A DNA stretch of 64,000 bases from positions 434,001 to 498,000 of the forward strand of contig NZ_CP016540.2 in the NCBI RefSeq assembly GCF_001186155.3. Reading direction: 5' to 3'. The notes under the pieces are model-generated. The model was not told the origin of the DNA, made no database searches, and worked only from the letters and a program-made list of their open reading frames with translations. A program made the translations under genes and the position numbers. The stretch comes from Planococcus versutus (GTDB lineage Bacteria > Bacillota > Bacilli > Bacillales_A > Planococcaceae). Each line of letters begins with the position of its first letter. The stretch's first letter is position 1. This document shows positions 27,726 to 35,596 of this stretch, in pieces.

Positions 27726-27751
27726 TTACCCTAGTAATACTCACGTTAAAC
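27726..27751 (-). promoter_or_regulatory. Sigma-B-type promoter of the Lmo0937-like gene
   Basis: On the minus strand: GTTTAA (27751-27746), a 14-bp spacer, GGGTAA (27731-27726). Both boxes fit the sigma-B consensus almost exactly. Confidence 0.8.
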
Positions 27752-27793
27752 CTTTCTGAAAAAACGGACTGTTCTGTGGTGGGGAGAGTCGAG

Positions 27794-27822
27794 TTGTTTC
27801 AGAAGTGGCGGTATAGTAAACT
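27794..27822 (+). promoter_or_regulatory. Possible sigma-A promoter of mntR
   Basis: -35 TTGTTT (27794-27799), 17-bp spacer, -10 TAAACT (27817-27822), 31 bases before the TTG start. Confidence 0.55.
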
Positions 27823-27852
27823 AAGTATAGCTACGTGAGGGAGGAAAGAATT

Positions 27853-28275
27853 TTGCCTACTCCAAGTATGGAAGACCACATTGAGATCATTTATTCTTTA
27901 ATTGAGCAAAAAGGCTATGCGCGGGTATCCGATATCGCGGAAGCCTTATCTGTGTTGCCTTCTTCTGTCACTAAAATGGTGCAAAAGCTTGATAAAGACG
28001 GATACTTGATATATGAACGTTATAGAGGGCTTGTGTTGACGCCAAGAGGCCAAAAATTAGGGAAACGGCTATTGGAACGACATAGCTTGCTTGAGCAGTT
28101 TTTGCAGTTGATTGGTGTAGACGAAAAACAGATTTATGAAGATGTTGAAGGCATCGAACATCATTTGAGCTGGAATTCAATCGATCGCATTGCTGATTTG
28201 GTACAACTATTGGAAGAAAGCCCGGATTTTAAGGAAAAACTCAACCAACTGAAAACGATAGGAAAAGAAAGCTAA
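27853..28275 (+). CDS. mntR: Manganese-responsive transcriptional regulator MntR
   Basis: A 140-residue DtxR-family repressor, very close to B. subtilis MntR. All six known metal ligands are kept: Asp8, Glu11, His77, Glu99, Glu102 and His103. The winged helix covers [26 protein letters not shown] use TTG 27853 as start because the N-terminus [10 protein letters not shown] then matches MntR and GAGGAAAG lies eight bases upstream. MntR represses manganese uptake genes when Mn is plentiful; no mnt transporter is in this window. The downstream cvfB gene begins 21 bases after the stop. Confidence 0.96.
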   Translation: MPTPSMEDHIEIIYSLIEQKGYARVSDIAEALSVLPSSVTKMVQKLDKDGYLIYERYRGLVLTPRGQKLGKRLLERHSLLEQFLQLIGVDEKQIYEDVEGIEHHLSWNSIDRIADLVQLLEESPDFKEKLNQLKTIGKES

Positions 28276-28296
28276 AGAAAACAGGAGGAACTATTT

Positions 28297-29157
28297 ATGG
28301 CTTTACACCCAGGATTAAAGGCAGTGCTACAAGTAAAGGATCGTTCAACGTCCCAATGGATTTTATCAGATGGATCAGGGGATGAAGTCATGATGAACGC
28401 ATCAGAAATTGAAGAAGGGCAAGAAATTGGAGAAGAAATTGAAGTGTTTCTGTACCGCAATCGACAAGGCGGCGTGTCAGCAACTCCAATGATTCCACAT
28501 ATTTTGCCAAGCGAATACGGCTGGGCGAAAGTTTTAAAAGTGTCACAACGTGAAGGAGCCGTTGTAGATATTGGTACAACACGCGAAGTCTATTTGTTAC
28601 CTGCAGATCTTCCGCAAATTTTAGAACTGTGGCCAAAGCAAGGTGACCATATATTTATGACGCTTCGTACAGATCGTCACGGTGATTTATACGGCCGTTT
28701 GGCAACAGAAGAAAAAGTATTGGAAATGATGGAGCCGGCTCCAGAAACACTATTCAATCAAAACGTACAAGCACGCGCTTATCGGTTGTTGCCGGTAGGT
28801 ACATTTATGTTGTCAGTACCCGAAATGTACCGAATTTTTATCCACGAAACGGAACGTCAAGAAGAACCACGTTTAGGTGAAGAAAAGACAGTACGTATTA
28901 TTGGTGTAAAAGACGATGGTACATTGAATGGTTCTTTACTTCCGAGAAAGCAAGAACGCTTGCTAGATGATTCGGAACAAATCATGCGTTATTTAGAAGA
29001 GTCAGGTGGAAAAATGCCATTTACCGATAAATCTTCTCCAGATGAAATTTTAGAAATTTTTGGGATGAGCAAGGCTGCATTCAAACGTGCGATCGGAAAA
29101 CTATATAAAAATCGTCAAATTGTTCAAGAAGAAGGATGGACTAAGTCAACAAAGTAA
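28297..29157 (+). CDS. cvfB: S1 RNA-binding regulator CvfB (YitL-like)
   Basis: A 286-residue protein with successive S1-like OB folds (about 1-60, 65-130 and 145-215; GWAKVLKVSQREGAVVDIGTTREVYLLP is the clearest) and a C-terminal winged helix (DEILEIFGMSKAAFKRAIGKLYKN). This is the CvfB/YitL architecture; S. aureus CvfB binds RNA and affects virulence gene expression. The start has ACAGGAGGAAC upstream. It probably shares a transcript with mntR and ends at a strong terminator. Confidence 0.93.
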   Translation: MALHPGLKAVLQVKDRSTSQWILSDGSGDEVMMNASEIEEGQEIGEEIEVFLYRNRQGGVSATPMIPHILPSEYGWAKVLKVSQREGAVVDIGTTREVYLLPADLPQILELWPKQGDHIFMTLRTDRHGDLYGRLATEEKVLEMMEPAPETLFNQNVQARAYRLLPVGTFMLSVPEMYRIFIHETERQEEPRLGEEKTVRIIGVKDDGTLNGSLLPRKQERLLDDSEQIMRYLEESGGKMPFTDKSSPDEILEIFGMSKAAFKRAIGKLYKNRQIVQEEGWTKSTK

Positions 29158-29195
29158 GGAACCTTTTCAACTACATTTCGTATTGATAGAAGTTG

Positions 29196-29224
29196 AACTT
29201 CTCTTGATCTAAGAGAAGTTTTCT
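29196..29224 (+). terminator. Intrinsic terminator after cvfB
   Basis: AACTTCTCTT and AAGAGAAGTT pair, followed by TTCT. Confidence 0.78.
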
Positions 29225-29299
29225 AATTGACTTTTCCAACCGTGGAAAAAGCCGAAAAGTTCAATTTGTATGAATTCGAAGAAAGGGGCACCATAAAAA

Positions 29300-30187
29300 A
29301 TGAAAAAATTATTAACTGTAATAGCTTTGTTGTTCGCTTTATCTACGATACTTCCGTCTTATAGCTCAGCAAATGTAGGCATTAACGAAAAATTTGGATT
29401 GCCAATAATTGTGTATGGAGGAAATCTATCAGCTGATGAAAAAGCATCGGTTGCTAAAAGCCTAGATGTTGCAGAAGAAGTAGATGTAGAAGAAATTGAA
29501 GTAACAGGCCAAGATTTGATTAAATACATCAAAGATGGGGATTCTCGCGCGAATATGTATTCATCTGCTAAAATCACACGCAAAGATGAAGGTGCTGGAC
29601 TGGTCATTAAAATCGTTACACCTGAAAATATCACACAAGTAACGACTGATATGTACGCCAATGCCATGCTCACTGCGGGTATTGAAAATGCTACGGTAGA
29701 AGTTGCTGCACCAAAAGCAGTAACGGGTCACTCGGCACTTGTGGGAATCTACAAAGCATACGAAGTAAACGGCGAAACACTGGATCCAGAACGTACGGAT
29801 GTAGCAAATGATGAATTATCTGTTGCGACTGAACTTGCGGATAGCGGCGTAGAAGATGCTAAAGTGAGTGAGTTGTTAACGGAGATTAAAAAACAAATTG
29901 CTGAACAAAATCCTGCTTCTCGTGAAGAAGTAGAAACAATCGTTCAAGACCAATTAGACAAGCTTCAAATCGAATTGAGTCCAGAAGACCGTCAGTTACT
30001 GGTGGATTTGATGGATCGTATTCGTCAATTGGATATCGATTTTTCAAAATGGTCAACGCAATTAGAAGACTTAAGCAAATCGCTTGAAGATAAAATCACT
30101 ACAATTGTCAACGATGAAGGATTTTGGGAAAGTGTTAAAAAGTTTTTTAGAAACTTAGCGGATACCGTACGTGGGTGGTTTAATTAA
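29300..30187 (+). CDS. Secreted DUF1002 protein (YpuA-like)
   Basis: A 295-residue exported protein. Residues 1 to about 24 form a signal peptide (KK, a hydrophobic core, SSA cleavage region). The mature part begins with the DUF1002 region (GLPIIVYGGNLSADEKASVAKSLDV, TGQDLIKYI, SSAKITRKDEGAGLVIKI) and ends with a helical, possibly coiled-coil segment (LVDLMDRIRQLDIDFSKWSTQ). B. subtilis YpuA is similar and belongs to the cell-envelope stress regulon; its function is unknown. A small palindrome CTTTTCCAACCGTGGAAAAAG lies 55 bases before the start. Confidence 0.9.
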   Translation: MKKLLTVIALLFALSTILPSYSSANVGINEKFGLPIIVYGGNLSADEKASVAKSLDVAEEVDVEEIEVTGQDLIKYIKDGDSRANMYSSAKITRKDEGAGLVIKIVTPENITQVTTDMYANAMLTAGIENATVEVAAPKAVTGHSALVGIYKAYEVNGETLDPERTDVANDELSVATELADSGVEDAKVSELLTEIKKQIAEQNPASREEVETIVQDQLDKLQIELSPEDRQLLVDLMDRIRQLDIDFSKWSTQLEDLSKSLEDKITTIVNDEGFWESVKKFFRNLADTVRGWFN

Positions 30188-30191
30188 TGTC

Positions 30192-30230
30192 AAACAGGCA
30201 ATCCTTTAAAATAAGGTTTGCCTGTTTTTG
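30192..30230 (+). terminator. Intrinsic terminator of the DUF1002 gene
   Basis: AAACAGGCAA and TTGCCTGTTT pair, with an inner CCTT/AAGG, followed by TTTTTG. Confidence 0.88.
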
Positions 30231-30245
30231 TCTAAGCTGAATGGC

Positions 30246-30274
30246 TTGAGCTAGAGAAAAGCCAGTGATAGTAT
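30246..30274 (+). promoter_or_regulatory. Possible sigma-A promoter
   Basis: -35 TTGAGC (30246-30251), 17-bp spacer, -10 TAGTAT (30269-30274). It would transcribe the small frame at 30300 and the GNAT gene at 30460. Confidence 0.55.
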
Positions 30275-30299
30275 AAAGTTATTATCTTGAAGGAGTTTA

Positions 30300-30419
30300 C
30301 TGACTTCAAGAAAAGCCAATCTTGATGATGTAACAGGCATTAAATGTGTATGTCTACGCTCTGAACTATCAACAGACGAACGAGAAGCTAGAGGAGCAAC
30401 TGGTATTACCGTAACGTAG
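30300..30419 (+). CDS. Possible 39-residue small protein with CTG start
   Basis: A short frame between a promoter and the YjdJ-like GNAT gene. It would start at CTG 30300, four bases after AAGGAG, and reads TSRKANLDDVTGIKCVCLRS, then ELSTDEREARGATGITVT. No ATG, GTG or TTG is available in frame. Codon use looks natural, but the sequence matches nothing I know. It may be a leader peptide for the following gene, a decayed gene, or chance. Confidence 0.25.
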   Translation: MTSRKANLDDVTGIKCVCLRSELSTDEREARGATGITVT

Positions 30420-30459
30420 CAAAAGTGGGCAATATCAATATAGAGGAGGAGAATAAAAG

Positions 30460-30741
30460 ATGGATTTTAACTTAACTGAATTAGGTAGTGATGAATTTGC
30501 ATACCGACTTGAAGAAGAAGGTGTGATGAAAGCTGAAATAACCTGGACGATGCTAGCCGACGTGATGATTATTGAACATACCTTTGTGGATGAAACAATG
30601 CGTGGGCAAGGAATGGCTAAAAAATTACTAGATCAAGCAGCAAATTATGCGCGTGATAATAATTATAAAATGGAACCTGTTTGTTCTTATGCTGTTACAG
30701 CATTTGATCGCTATAAAGAATATGACGACGTCAAAGTTTAA
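30460..30741 (+). CDS. Small GNAT N-acetyltransferase (YjdJ-like)
   Basis: A 93-residue minimal GNAT of the COG2388 group, which lacks most of the N-terminal half of ordinary GNATs. IIEHTFVDETMRGQGMAKKLLDQAANYARDN is the acetyl-CoA-binding helix-loop, and PVCSYAVTAFDRYKEY is the conserved end with the cysteine seen in this family. ATG 30460 follows GGAGGAG. Substrate unknown. Confidence 0.92.
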   Translation: MDFNLTELGSDEFAYRLEEEGVMKAEITWTMLADVMIIEHTFVDETMRGQGMAKKLLDQAANYARDNNYKMEPVCSYAVTAFDRYKEYDDVKV

Positions 30742-30793
30742 AAATGGGTATAAAAGTGATTAAGGTGCTAAAACTAGCACGCAATTAAACATA

Positions 30794-30835
30794 CAAAAGC
30801 AATCCGCTATTTTTTACAGTGGATTGCTTTTGCTA
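30794..30835 (+). terminator. Hairpin terminator between the YjdJ-like gene and the minus-strand small gene
   Basis: CAAAAGCAATCC and GGATTGCTTTTG pair perfectly. It is probably bidirectional, because the minus-strand small frame also ends towards it. Confidence 0.82.
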
Positions 30836-30872
30836 AGTAGTAATTATGTAGTTTTCCATCGTTACCTCCGTT

Positions 30873-30971
30873 TTAGATAGTAGTTAAAAAGAAAACAAGA
30901 GCTGTTAAAATTGAAGCTCCACCAACACCATACATAAAATCTGATTGACTAAAAATTAGGTTTTTTTCCAT
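30873..30971 (-). CDS. Small membrane protein, 32 residues
   Basis: A short frame with good gene signals: GAAAGGGG eight bases before ATG 30971, and a sigma-B-type promoter at 31033-31009. The product has a polar start (EKNLIFSQSDFMYG) and one hydrophobic stretch (VGGASILTALVFFLTTI), as expected of a single-pass membrane peptide. An eight-codon frame with a perfect GGAGGT ribosome site follows at 30860-30834. I do not recognise either. The 387-base gap between the YjdJ-like and DUF4064 genes holds only these, the hairpin and the divergent promoters. Confidence 0.55.
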   Translation of the reverse strand: MEKNLIFSQSDFMYGVGGASILTALVFFLTTI

Positions 30972-31008
30972 TTTCTAGAACCCCTTTCAAATGTTTGTTA
31001 TTAATAAT

Positions 31009-31060
31009 CTACCCGGGTGACAAAGTTCTAAACAGGTTTTATTAATTTTGTTAAGGGAAA
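31009..31060. promoter_or_regulatory. Divergent back-to-back sigma-B-type promoters
   Basis: Minus strand: GTTTAG (31033-31028), 13 bp, GGGTAG (31014-31009), facing the 32-residue gene. Plus strand: GTTTTA (31036-31041), 13 bp, GGGAAA (31055-31060), facing the DUF4064 gene. The two -35 boxes are only two bases apart. Confidence 0.65.
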
Positions 31061-31128
31061 AGGAATAAGTAAGTAAATCCTTATTTGCACTTAGTACTCA
31101 TAAGAAACTAAGAAAAGAGGTGGTAAGA

Positions 31129-31683
31129 GTGAACCAAGATACAGTGAATAGAGCAGGAGAAAAAGTACTCGGTATCATTGGAATTGTTTTTAATATTTTA
31201 GTAATGGCTTTAATTGGTGTTGTGATGGCAGGTTACTCGACTATGCCGGAAATGCAGCAGTTTATGGAAGATGAAATTTTGGCGGATCCGACCATAACAA
31301 ATCCTGAAGACGTGCAAGTAATGCTAGACATGATGTCTTCAGGCTTTAACGTTATGGGATGGGTGATGATAGCATTATTAGGATTGAGTACGATCCTGGC
31401 GATTGTCGCAGTAGCCAATCTTCGTAAAAAAGGAAATGCATCCGCTGCTGGAGTTTTCTTTATCATTGGAGGATTGTTTGCAGGACTTTTGTCTTTAACT
31501 TCCATTCTTTTCTACATTGCAGCGATTATGTGCTTTGTTCGCAAACCAGGTAGACAAAATAACCAAAAATTACGTGATGATGATTTTAAGTATCAAGAAG
31601 ATCAGTACCGCAGTAAAGAAGATTCATTGACTAGTGATCCAACAACACGCACTGAAAACGATACCCCTTATCGTCCGCTTTAA
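31129..31683 (+). CDS. DUF4064 membrane protein
   Basis: A 184-residue protein with the DUF4064 pattern. It has a first membrane helix (about 14-38), an outward loop with DPTITNPEDVQ, then three helices including VMGWVMIALLGLSTILAIVAVANLRKKG and GVFFIIGGLFAGLLSLTSILFYIAAIM, and a hydrophilic tail of about 50 residues. I use GTG 31129, nine codons' space from AAGAGGTGG, which is the only ribosome site; a GTG nine bases upstream would lie inside it. Function unknown. A possible sigma-B promoter lies about 70 bases upstream. Confidence 0.85.
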   Translation: MNQDTVNRAGEKVLGIIGIVFNILVMALIGVVMAGYSTMPEMQQFMEDEILADPTITNPEDVQVMLDMMSSGFNVMGWVMIALLGLSTILAIVAVANLRKKGNASAAGVFFIIGGLFAGLLSLTSILFYIAAIMCFVRKPGRQNNQKLRDDDFKYQEDQYRSKEDSLTSDPTTRTENDTPYRPL

Positions 31684-31696
31684 AAAATTTCATACC

Positions 31697-31735
31697 AAAA
31701 GACGCACATAGTTTTCAATATGTGCGTCTTTTAAT
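31697..31735. terminator. Bidirectional terminator between convergent genes
   Basis: AAAAGACGCACATA and TATGTGCGTCTTTT pair perfectly; it serves the DUF4064 gene and the minus-strand GNAT gene. Confidence 0.92.
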
Positions 31736-31760
31736 TGAAATGGAAGAAAGAACACCTTTC

Positions 31761-32252
31761 CTATATGGCTGTCGTTTTAAACGTATAAACGTATTTAGCT
31801 GTCTGCAAAGGGTGTCCTTCAAATAATTCTTCAAACTCTTCTAACAGTTCAAAGCCATTTGCTTCGTAAAAATTGCGACCTTTTCTATTTTCACTTTCAA
31901 CATAAACAAATAATTGATTGCCATTAGGTAAATAACTCAATCCTTGAGATAACAATTGTTTGCCATATCCTGATCGTTGAAATTCAGGCTTCATGTAGAT
32001 AGCAATCAGCTCAGCATCACCATCTTCATCCACTTTAGTGAAATTTGCGAAGCCGACAGGCCGACCCTCATGTTCTGCAAGCAATATAATCGTCTTTTTT
32101 AAACGCATTTCCATCATTGGGATCGAATACGATTTATCTAAAAAACTTTCCTGTATGGTTAAGGGAATAATTCCAGCATAAGTATCATTCCAACTAACTT
32201 TAGCGATTTCTTGGACAGATGGAATATCTGCAGATGTACCAGTACGAATCAT
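31761..32252 (-). CDS. GNAT N-acetyltransferase
   Basis: A 163-residue single-domain GNAT. IRTGTSADIPSVQEIAKVSWNDTY is the usual N-terminal helix-strand, MKPEFQRSGYGKQLLSQGL binds acetyl-CoA, and ENRKGRNFYEANGFELLEE closes the fold. I start it at ATG 32252, behind AGAGGTGATTAC; the longer reading lacks a ribosome site. Acceptor unknown. It lies convergent to the DUF4064 gene and divergent from the ElaA-like GNAT. Confidence 0.92.
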   Translation of the reverse strand: MIRTGTSADIPSVQEIAKVSWNDTYAGIIPLTIQESFLDKSYSIPMMEMRLKKTIILLAEHEGRPVGFANFTKVDEDGDAELIAIYMKPEFQRSGYGKQLLSQGLSYLPNGNQLFVYVESENRKGRNFYEANGFELLEEFEELFEGHPLQTAKYVYTFKTTAI

Positions 32253-32347
32253 GTAATCACCTCTAAATTCTTTCTGCAATCATACCAAAAAAAAAGGGGA
32301 ATAGCCACTAATGTAGAATAGGTAGAACGATAGGGAGGCTACAACAT

Positions 32348-32800
32348 ATGACCTGGAAAGTATATCGATTCGGCGAGCTTACAACGAAAAAACTATATGA
32401 AGTATTAAAATTACGTGTGGATGTATTTGTCGTAGAACAAAACTGTGCATATCCAGAAATAGACGGATTGGATTCACAATGTATTCATTTAGTATACAGT
32501 GAAAATGAGACAATATTAGCTTATGCACGTTTGGTTCCAGCAGGCACAAAATACGAGGTGCCTTCTATTGGAAGAGTTGTTGTTCGTGAAGAAGCTAGAG
32601 GCAGAGGCTTGGCATCACAGTTGCTAAAACGGTGTATCGCTTATATTTCAGAAGAATGGAAAGCAGACGCCATTAAATTGCAAGGGCAAGTATATTTAGA
32701 AGAATTTTATCAATCTTTTGGTTTCCAATCCATCTCTGATTATTATGATGAAGACGGGATTCCTCATGTAGACATGGAATGGATACGCGACTATCTGTAA
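32348..32800 (+). CDS. ElaA-family GNAT acetyltransferase
   Basis: A 150-residue GNAT of the ElaA (COG2153) type. LYEVLKLRVDVFVVEQNCAYPEIDGLD is the diagnostic N-terminal block of this group, IGRVVVREEARGRGLASQLLKR is the acetyl-CoA loop, and YQSFGFQSISDYYDEDGIPHVDM the conserved end. AGGGAGG precedes ATG 32348. Substrate unknown. Confidence 0.94.
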   Translation: MTWKVYRFGELTTKKLYEVLKLRVDVFVVEQNCAYPEIDGLDSQCIHLVYSENETILAYARLVPAGTKYEVPSIGRVVVREEARGRGLASQLLKRCIAYISEEWKADAIKLQGQVYLEEFYQSFGFQSISDYYDEDGIPHVDMEWIRDYL

Positions 32801-32821
32801 TAGAATTGACATATGATAAAT

Positions 32822-32846
32822 GATTAATCCGACATATAACGGGTAA
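32822..32846 (+). promoter_or_regulatory. Sigma-B-type promoter of the YtxH-like gene
   Basis: GATTAA (32822-32827), 13 bp, GGGTAA (32841-32846), 40 bases before the start codon. Confidence 0.68.
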
Positions 32847-32886
32847 ACAAAGAGTAATTATAATTAGATTAAGAGGAGTGTTGCAC

Positions 32887-33279
32887 ATGGCAAAAAGAAG
32901 AGGCTTATTAGTGGCAGGATTGGCTGCAGGAGCATACGCATACTTTAAAAATCCAGAAAATCGAGAAAAAGCTACAAAAGCTTTTAATAATGCGAAAGTG
33001 AAGGTGAACTCTTATATGGAATCTCAAAACTTAGATCAAGAAAAAAACCAAGATTCAGAAGCAAACGATGCAGTAGATAATACAGAAAAACGTGAAGAAA
33101 AAATGGTTGGAGAAGGCGGAGCTACAACGAGCATCCAATACTACAACGAACAACAACAAAAGAAAAAGGATCAAGAAGCTAGTGATACAAAACTATCGTC
33201 AAATGACGTTAGCGAAGAAAAAGCTGAAAATACGAGTTCTGTTTCTTCTGTAAACAAAGTCAACACAGATAATCTATAA
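32887..33279 (+). CDS. YtxH-like general-stress protein
   Basis: A 130-residue protein. RRGLLVAGLAAGAYAYFKNPENREKATKAF at the N-terminus (a short hydrophobic helix followed by a basic segment) resembles YtxH-domain proteins. The remaining ~90 residues are hydrophilic and low in complexity (rich in Glu, Lys, Gln, Ser, Asn), probably disordered. ATG 32887 follows GAGGAG; a TTG nine bases upstream is less likely. YtxH of B. subtilis is in the sigma-B general-stress regulon, in agreement with the sigma-B-type promoter here. Confidence 0.8.
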   Translation: MAKRRGLLVAGLAAGAYAYFKNPENREKATKAFNNAKVKVNSYMESQNLDQEKNQDSEANDAVDNTEKREEKMVGEGGATTSIQYYNEQQQKKKDQEASDTKLSSNDVSEEKAENTSSVSSVNKVNTDNL

Positions 33280-33281
33280 GT

Positions 33282-33310
33282 AAAAAGGATGGTCTTTGAC
33301 CATCCTTTTT
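33282..33310. terminator. Bidirectional terminator between convergent genes
   Basis: AAAAAGGATGGTC and GACCATCCTTTTT pair perfectly around TTT, between the YtxH-like gene and the minus-strand MFS gene. Confidence 0.93.
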
Positions 33311-33319
33311 ACTACCAAT

Positions 33320-34447
33320 TTATTTTTTGTGCGTTAGCGTATTAACTAACGCTGCAGTGAGTAGCAAACAAGCGCTAAAGACAAATCCTTGATCAGGGTT
33401 CAAGGCTAAGGCACCCGTAATACTTGAACCAACAACTACGCCAGCAGAGAAAAAAGCGTAAAAATAACCATAAGATCGTCCTCGAGACAAAGTGTCTGTA
33501 GAATCAATTAAAATAGAATTGATGGATGGGAACAATAACGCAAACCCAATTCCATAAATACACATGCTGAGATAAAGTAACGGTTCAGTTAAAACTGCAC
33601 TTAAAAAGAACAGCGATGCACTCATAACAGCAAAACCTGCGATTAATGTATAAATAGGTTTTGCCATATCGAAAATGCGATTAACAGGCAATAAAAAGAC
33701 CAGAATTGCCGAAACTCCGAACGTACTTAATAATAAACCACTAAGTTGCGAATCAAAACCAAGTTCTTCAACTTTTAAAGGAAGCATATAAGCAAGTACA
33801 CCTTGAGAGAACATAAGAAAAAACGCACCTGAAAAAGAGCGTAACAAGCCTTTGTTTTTTAAAATATCAATTAAAGAAACAGTGTTTTTAGCCACTTGCT
33901 CTTTTGTAATAGTGGTTTGGCGCAATGCTATAAAAGCTGCAAAACCAACGATGAAAATCAATATGCCAGTTAAAAGCATTGTTTCAGAAACGCTATTGCG
34001 ACTCGTATAGATAGCTCCATAAGCTGGACCAATAATGGCCGCCAAGCCAATAAAGGCACCCGATAGTGCGGACCCTCTACCTCGTTTTTCTATTTTTGTC
34101 CGATTAGCCAAATAAGTAAACGCGGCGGGAACGATGAGTCCAGCTGTCAGACCGTGAAGAAATCGAACAACTAGCAAACTATAGGGACCATCAATCAATG
34201 AATAAGAGAACAAAGCAGTACTTGTTGATAAAAGACCAATTACTAAAATTGCAAAAGGACCTTTTCGATCGGAGAAAATTCCTGAGATGATGTTTCCAAA
34301 TGTATTAGATAACGAATACATGCCTACGGCTAATCCAGCAATAAAAGGACCAGCGCCTAATGATACAGCATATGTACTCATAATCGGGAGTTGGGCAAAC
34401 AAATCGAAAAAAGAAAAAAAGATAATGATGTAAATGAAAATGCGCAA
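33320..34447 (-). CDS. Major facilitator superfamily transporter
   Basis: A 375-residue MFS protein with about 12 membrane segments. The loop 2-3 motif GIFSDRKGPFAILVIGL and the RFLHGLTAGLIVPAAFTYLANRT block resemble drug:proton antiporters of the DHA1 group. I prefer TTG 34447 as start because AGTAGGAAG lies five bases upstream; the frame is open for eight more codons. The substrate is unknown. It diverges from the lipid kinase gene. Confidence 0.88.
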   Translation of the reverse strand: MRIFIYIIIFFSFFDLFAQLPIMSTYAVSLGAGPFIAGLAVGMYSLSNTFGNIISGIFSDRKGPFAILVIGLLSTSTALFSYSLIDGPYSLLVVRFLHGLTAGLIVPAAFTYLANRTKIEKRGRGSALSGAFIGLAAIIGPAYGAIYTSRNSVSETMLLTGILIFIVGFAAFIALRQTTITKEQVAKNTVSLIDILKNKGLLRSFSGAFFLMFSQGVLAYMLPLKVEELGFDSQLSGLLLSTFGVSAILVFLLPVNRIFDMAKPIYTLIAGFAVMSASLFFLSAVLTEPLLYLSMCIYGIGFALLFPSINSILIDSTDTLSRGRSYGYFYAFFSAGVVVGSSITGALALNPDQGFVFSACLLLTAALVNTLTHKK

Positions 34448-34551
34448 GACGCTTCCTACTTTCCTTAACAAATTGTAGTTTTCCAGGTTTGTTTACTCTG
34501 TGACAGGGGGAAAGACAGCTATAGTTAGATTATACCATCGGAGGTTTAGAG

Positions 34552-35445
34552 ATGAAAAAAGCAATGTTTATATTAAATCCATCTGCTGGAAAAGAACAAG
34601 CAGCTGACTACCGAGAACAAGTAGAAAAAACGCTATCTTCTATGGGTTATGAAGTGGATACAAGAGAAACACAAAAACAAAAAGATGCCACTCATTTTGC
34701 AGAAGAAGCATGCGAAAAAGAATACGATTTTGTTGTAGCTATGGGTGGAGATGGCACAATTAATGAGGCGGTCTCTGGATTGGCTGAAAAAAAGCACCAG
34801 CCTCTATTCTCACTGATTCCACTAGGCACAGTCAACGATTTTGCTCGTGCGTTGGGAATTTCCTTAGATCCTCCAGAAGCAATTGAAGCATTAAAAACCG
34901 GTTATGAAAAGCGAGTAGATATAGCTAAGGTTGATAAACATTATTTCATGAATATATTGGCCATTGGTGATATTGCGGAGTCCACTTATGAAGTGGATTC
35001 CGAACAAAAAACTAAATTAGGAGCTTTAGCTTATTTTATTGAAGGTGTAAAAGCAATTGCTGCAGAGTCTGAAACTTATTTTGAAGTTGAACATGATCAC
35101 GGTACGTGGTCTGGAGAAGCCAAGTTGATATTAGCCGCTTTAACCAATTCAGTTGGAGGATTTGAAAAACTAGCACCACAAGCTTTGACAGATGATGGAT
35201 TGCTCCATCTTTACATTGTGAAAAATGCTGCTTTACCCGCTTTTTTGCGTATTGCGACTTCGGCAATTCGAGGGAAACTAGAAGAAGATCCAGCAGTAGA
35301 AGTCGTTCATACCACGAAAGTATCCATTAAAACAAGTGAACCTCTATCTAGTAACATTGATGGCGATGAGGGGTGTACAACACCATTCGTTATAGAAGTA
35401 TTACCAAAACATATTCGTGCACTAATTCCACCGGAAAAAGCATAA
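34552..35445 (+). CDS. Diacylglycerol/lipid kinase family protein
   Basis: A 297-residue YegS/BmrU/DagK-type lipid kinase. AMFILNPSAGK opens the nucleotide-binding domain, VVAMGGDGTINEAVSGL is the catalytic GGDGT motif, and LIPLGTVNDFARALG follows. DVAKVDKHYFMNI-like and SSNIDGDEG segments of the second domain are present in variant form. Substrate is diacylglycerol or another lipid. It starts at ATG 34552 after CGGAGG. A weak sigma-B-like pair (GTTTGT, 15 bp, GGGAAA) lies about 40-65 bases upstream. Confidence 0.92.
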   Translation: MKKAMFILNPSAGKEQAADYREQVEKTLSSMGYEVDTRETQKQKDATHFAEEACEKEYDFVVAMGGDGTINEAVSGLAEKKHQPLFSLIPLGTVNDFARALGISLDPPEAIEALKTGYEKRVDIAKVDKHYFMNILAIGDIAESTYEVDSEQKTKLGALAYFIEGVKAIAAESETYFEVEHDHGTWSGEAKLILAALTNSVGGFEKLAPQALTDDGLLHLYIVKNAALPAFLRIATSAIRGKLEEDPAVEVVHTTKVSIKTSEPLSSNIDGDEGCTTPFVIEVLPKHIRALIPPEKA

Positions 35446-35488
35446 TTGCTTCTTTTTTCTATAAAAAGGTGTTTCTAATTGAATAACG

Positions 35489-35536
35489 AGAAAGACAAAG
35501 CAATCCATTTTCCATGACTTGCTTTGTCTTTCTGTT
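35489..35536 (+). terminator. Intrinsic terminator of the lipid kinase gene
   Basis: AGAAAGACAAAGCAA and TTGCTTTGTCTTTCT pair perfectly around a 15-base loop. Confidence 0.85.
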
Positions 35537-35596
35537 AATATTAAGTTTTATAAAATAAAAATGAAACTTTTATCAAACTAATCGCGTCTAATCTAG

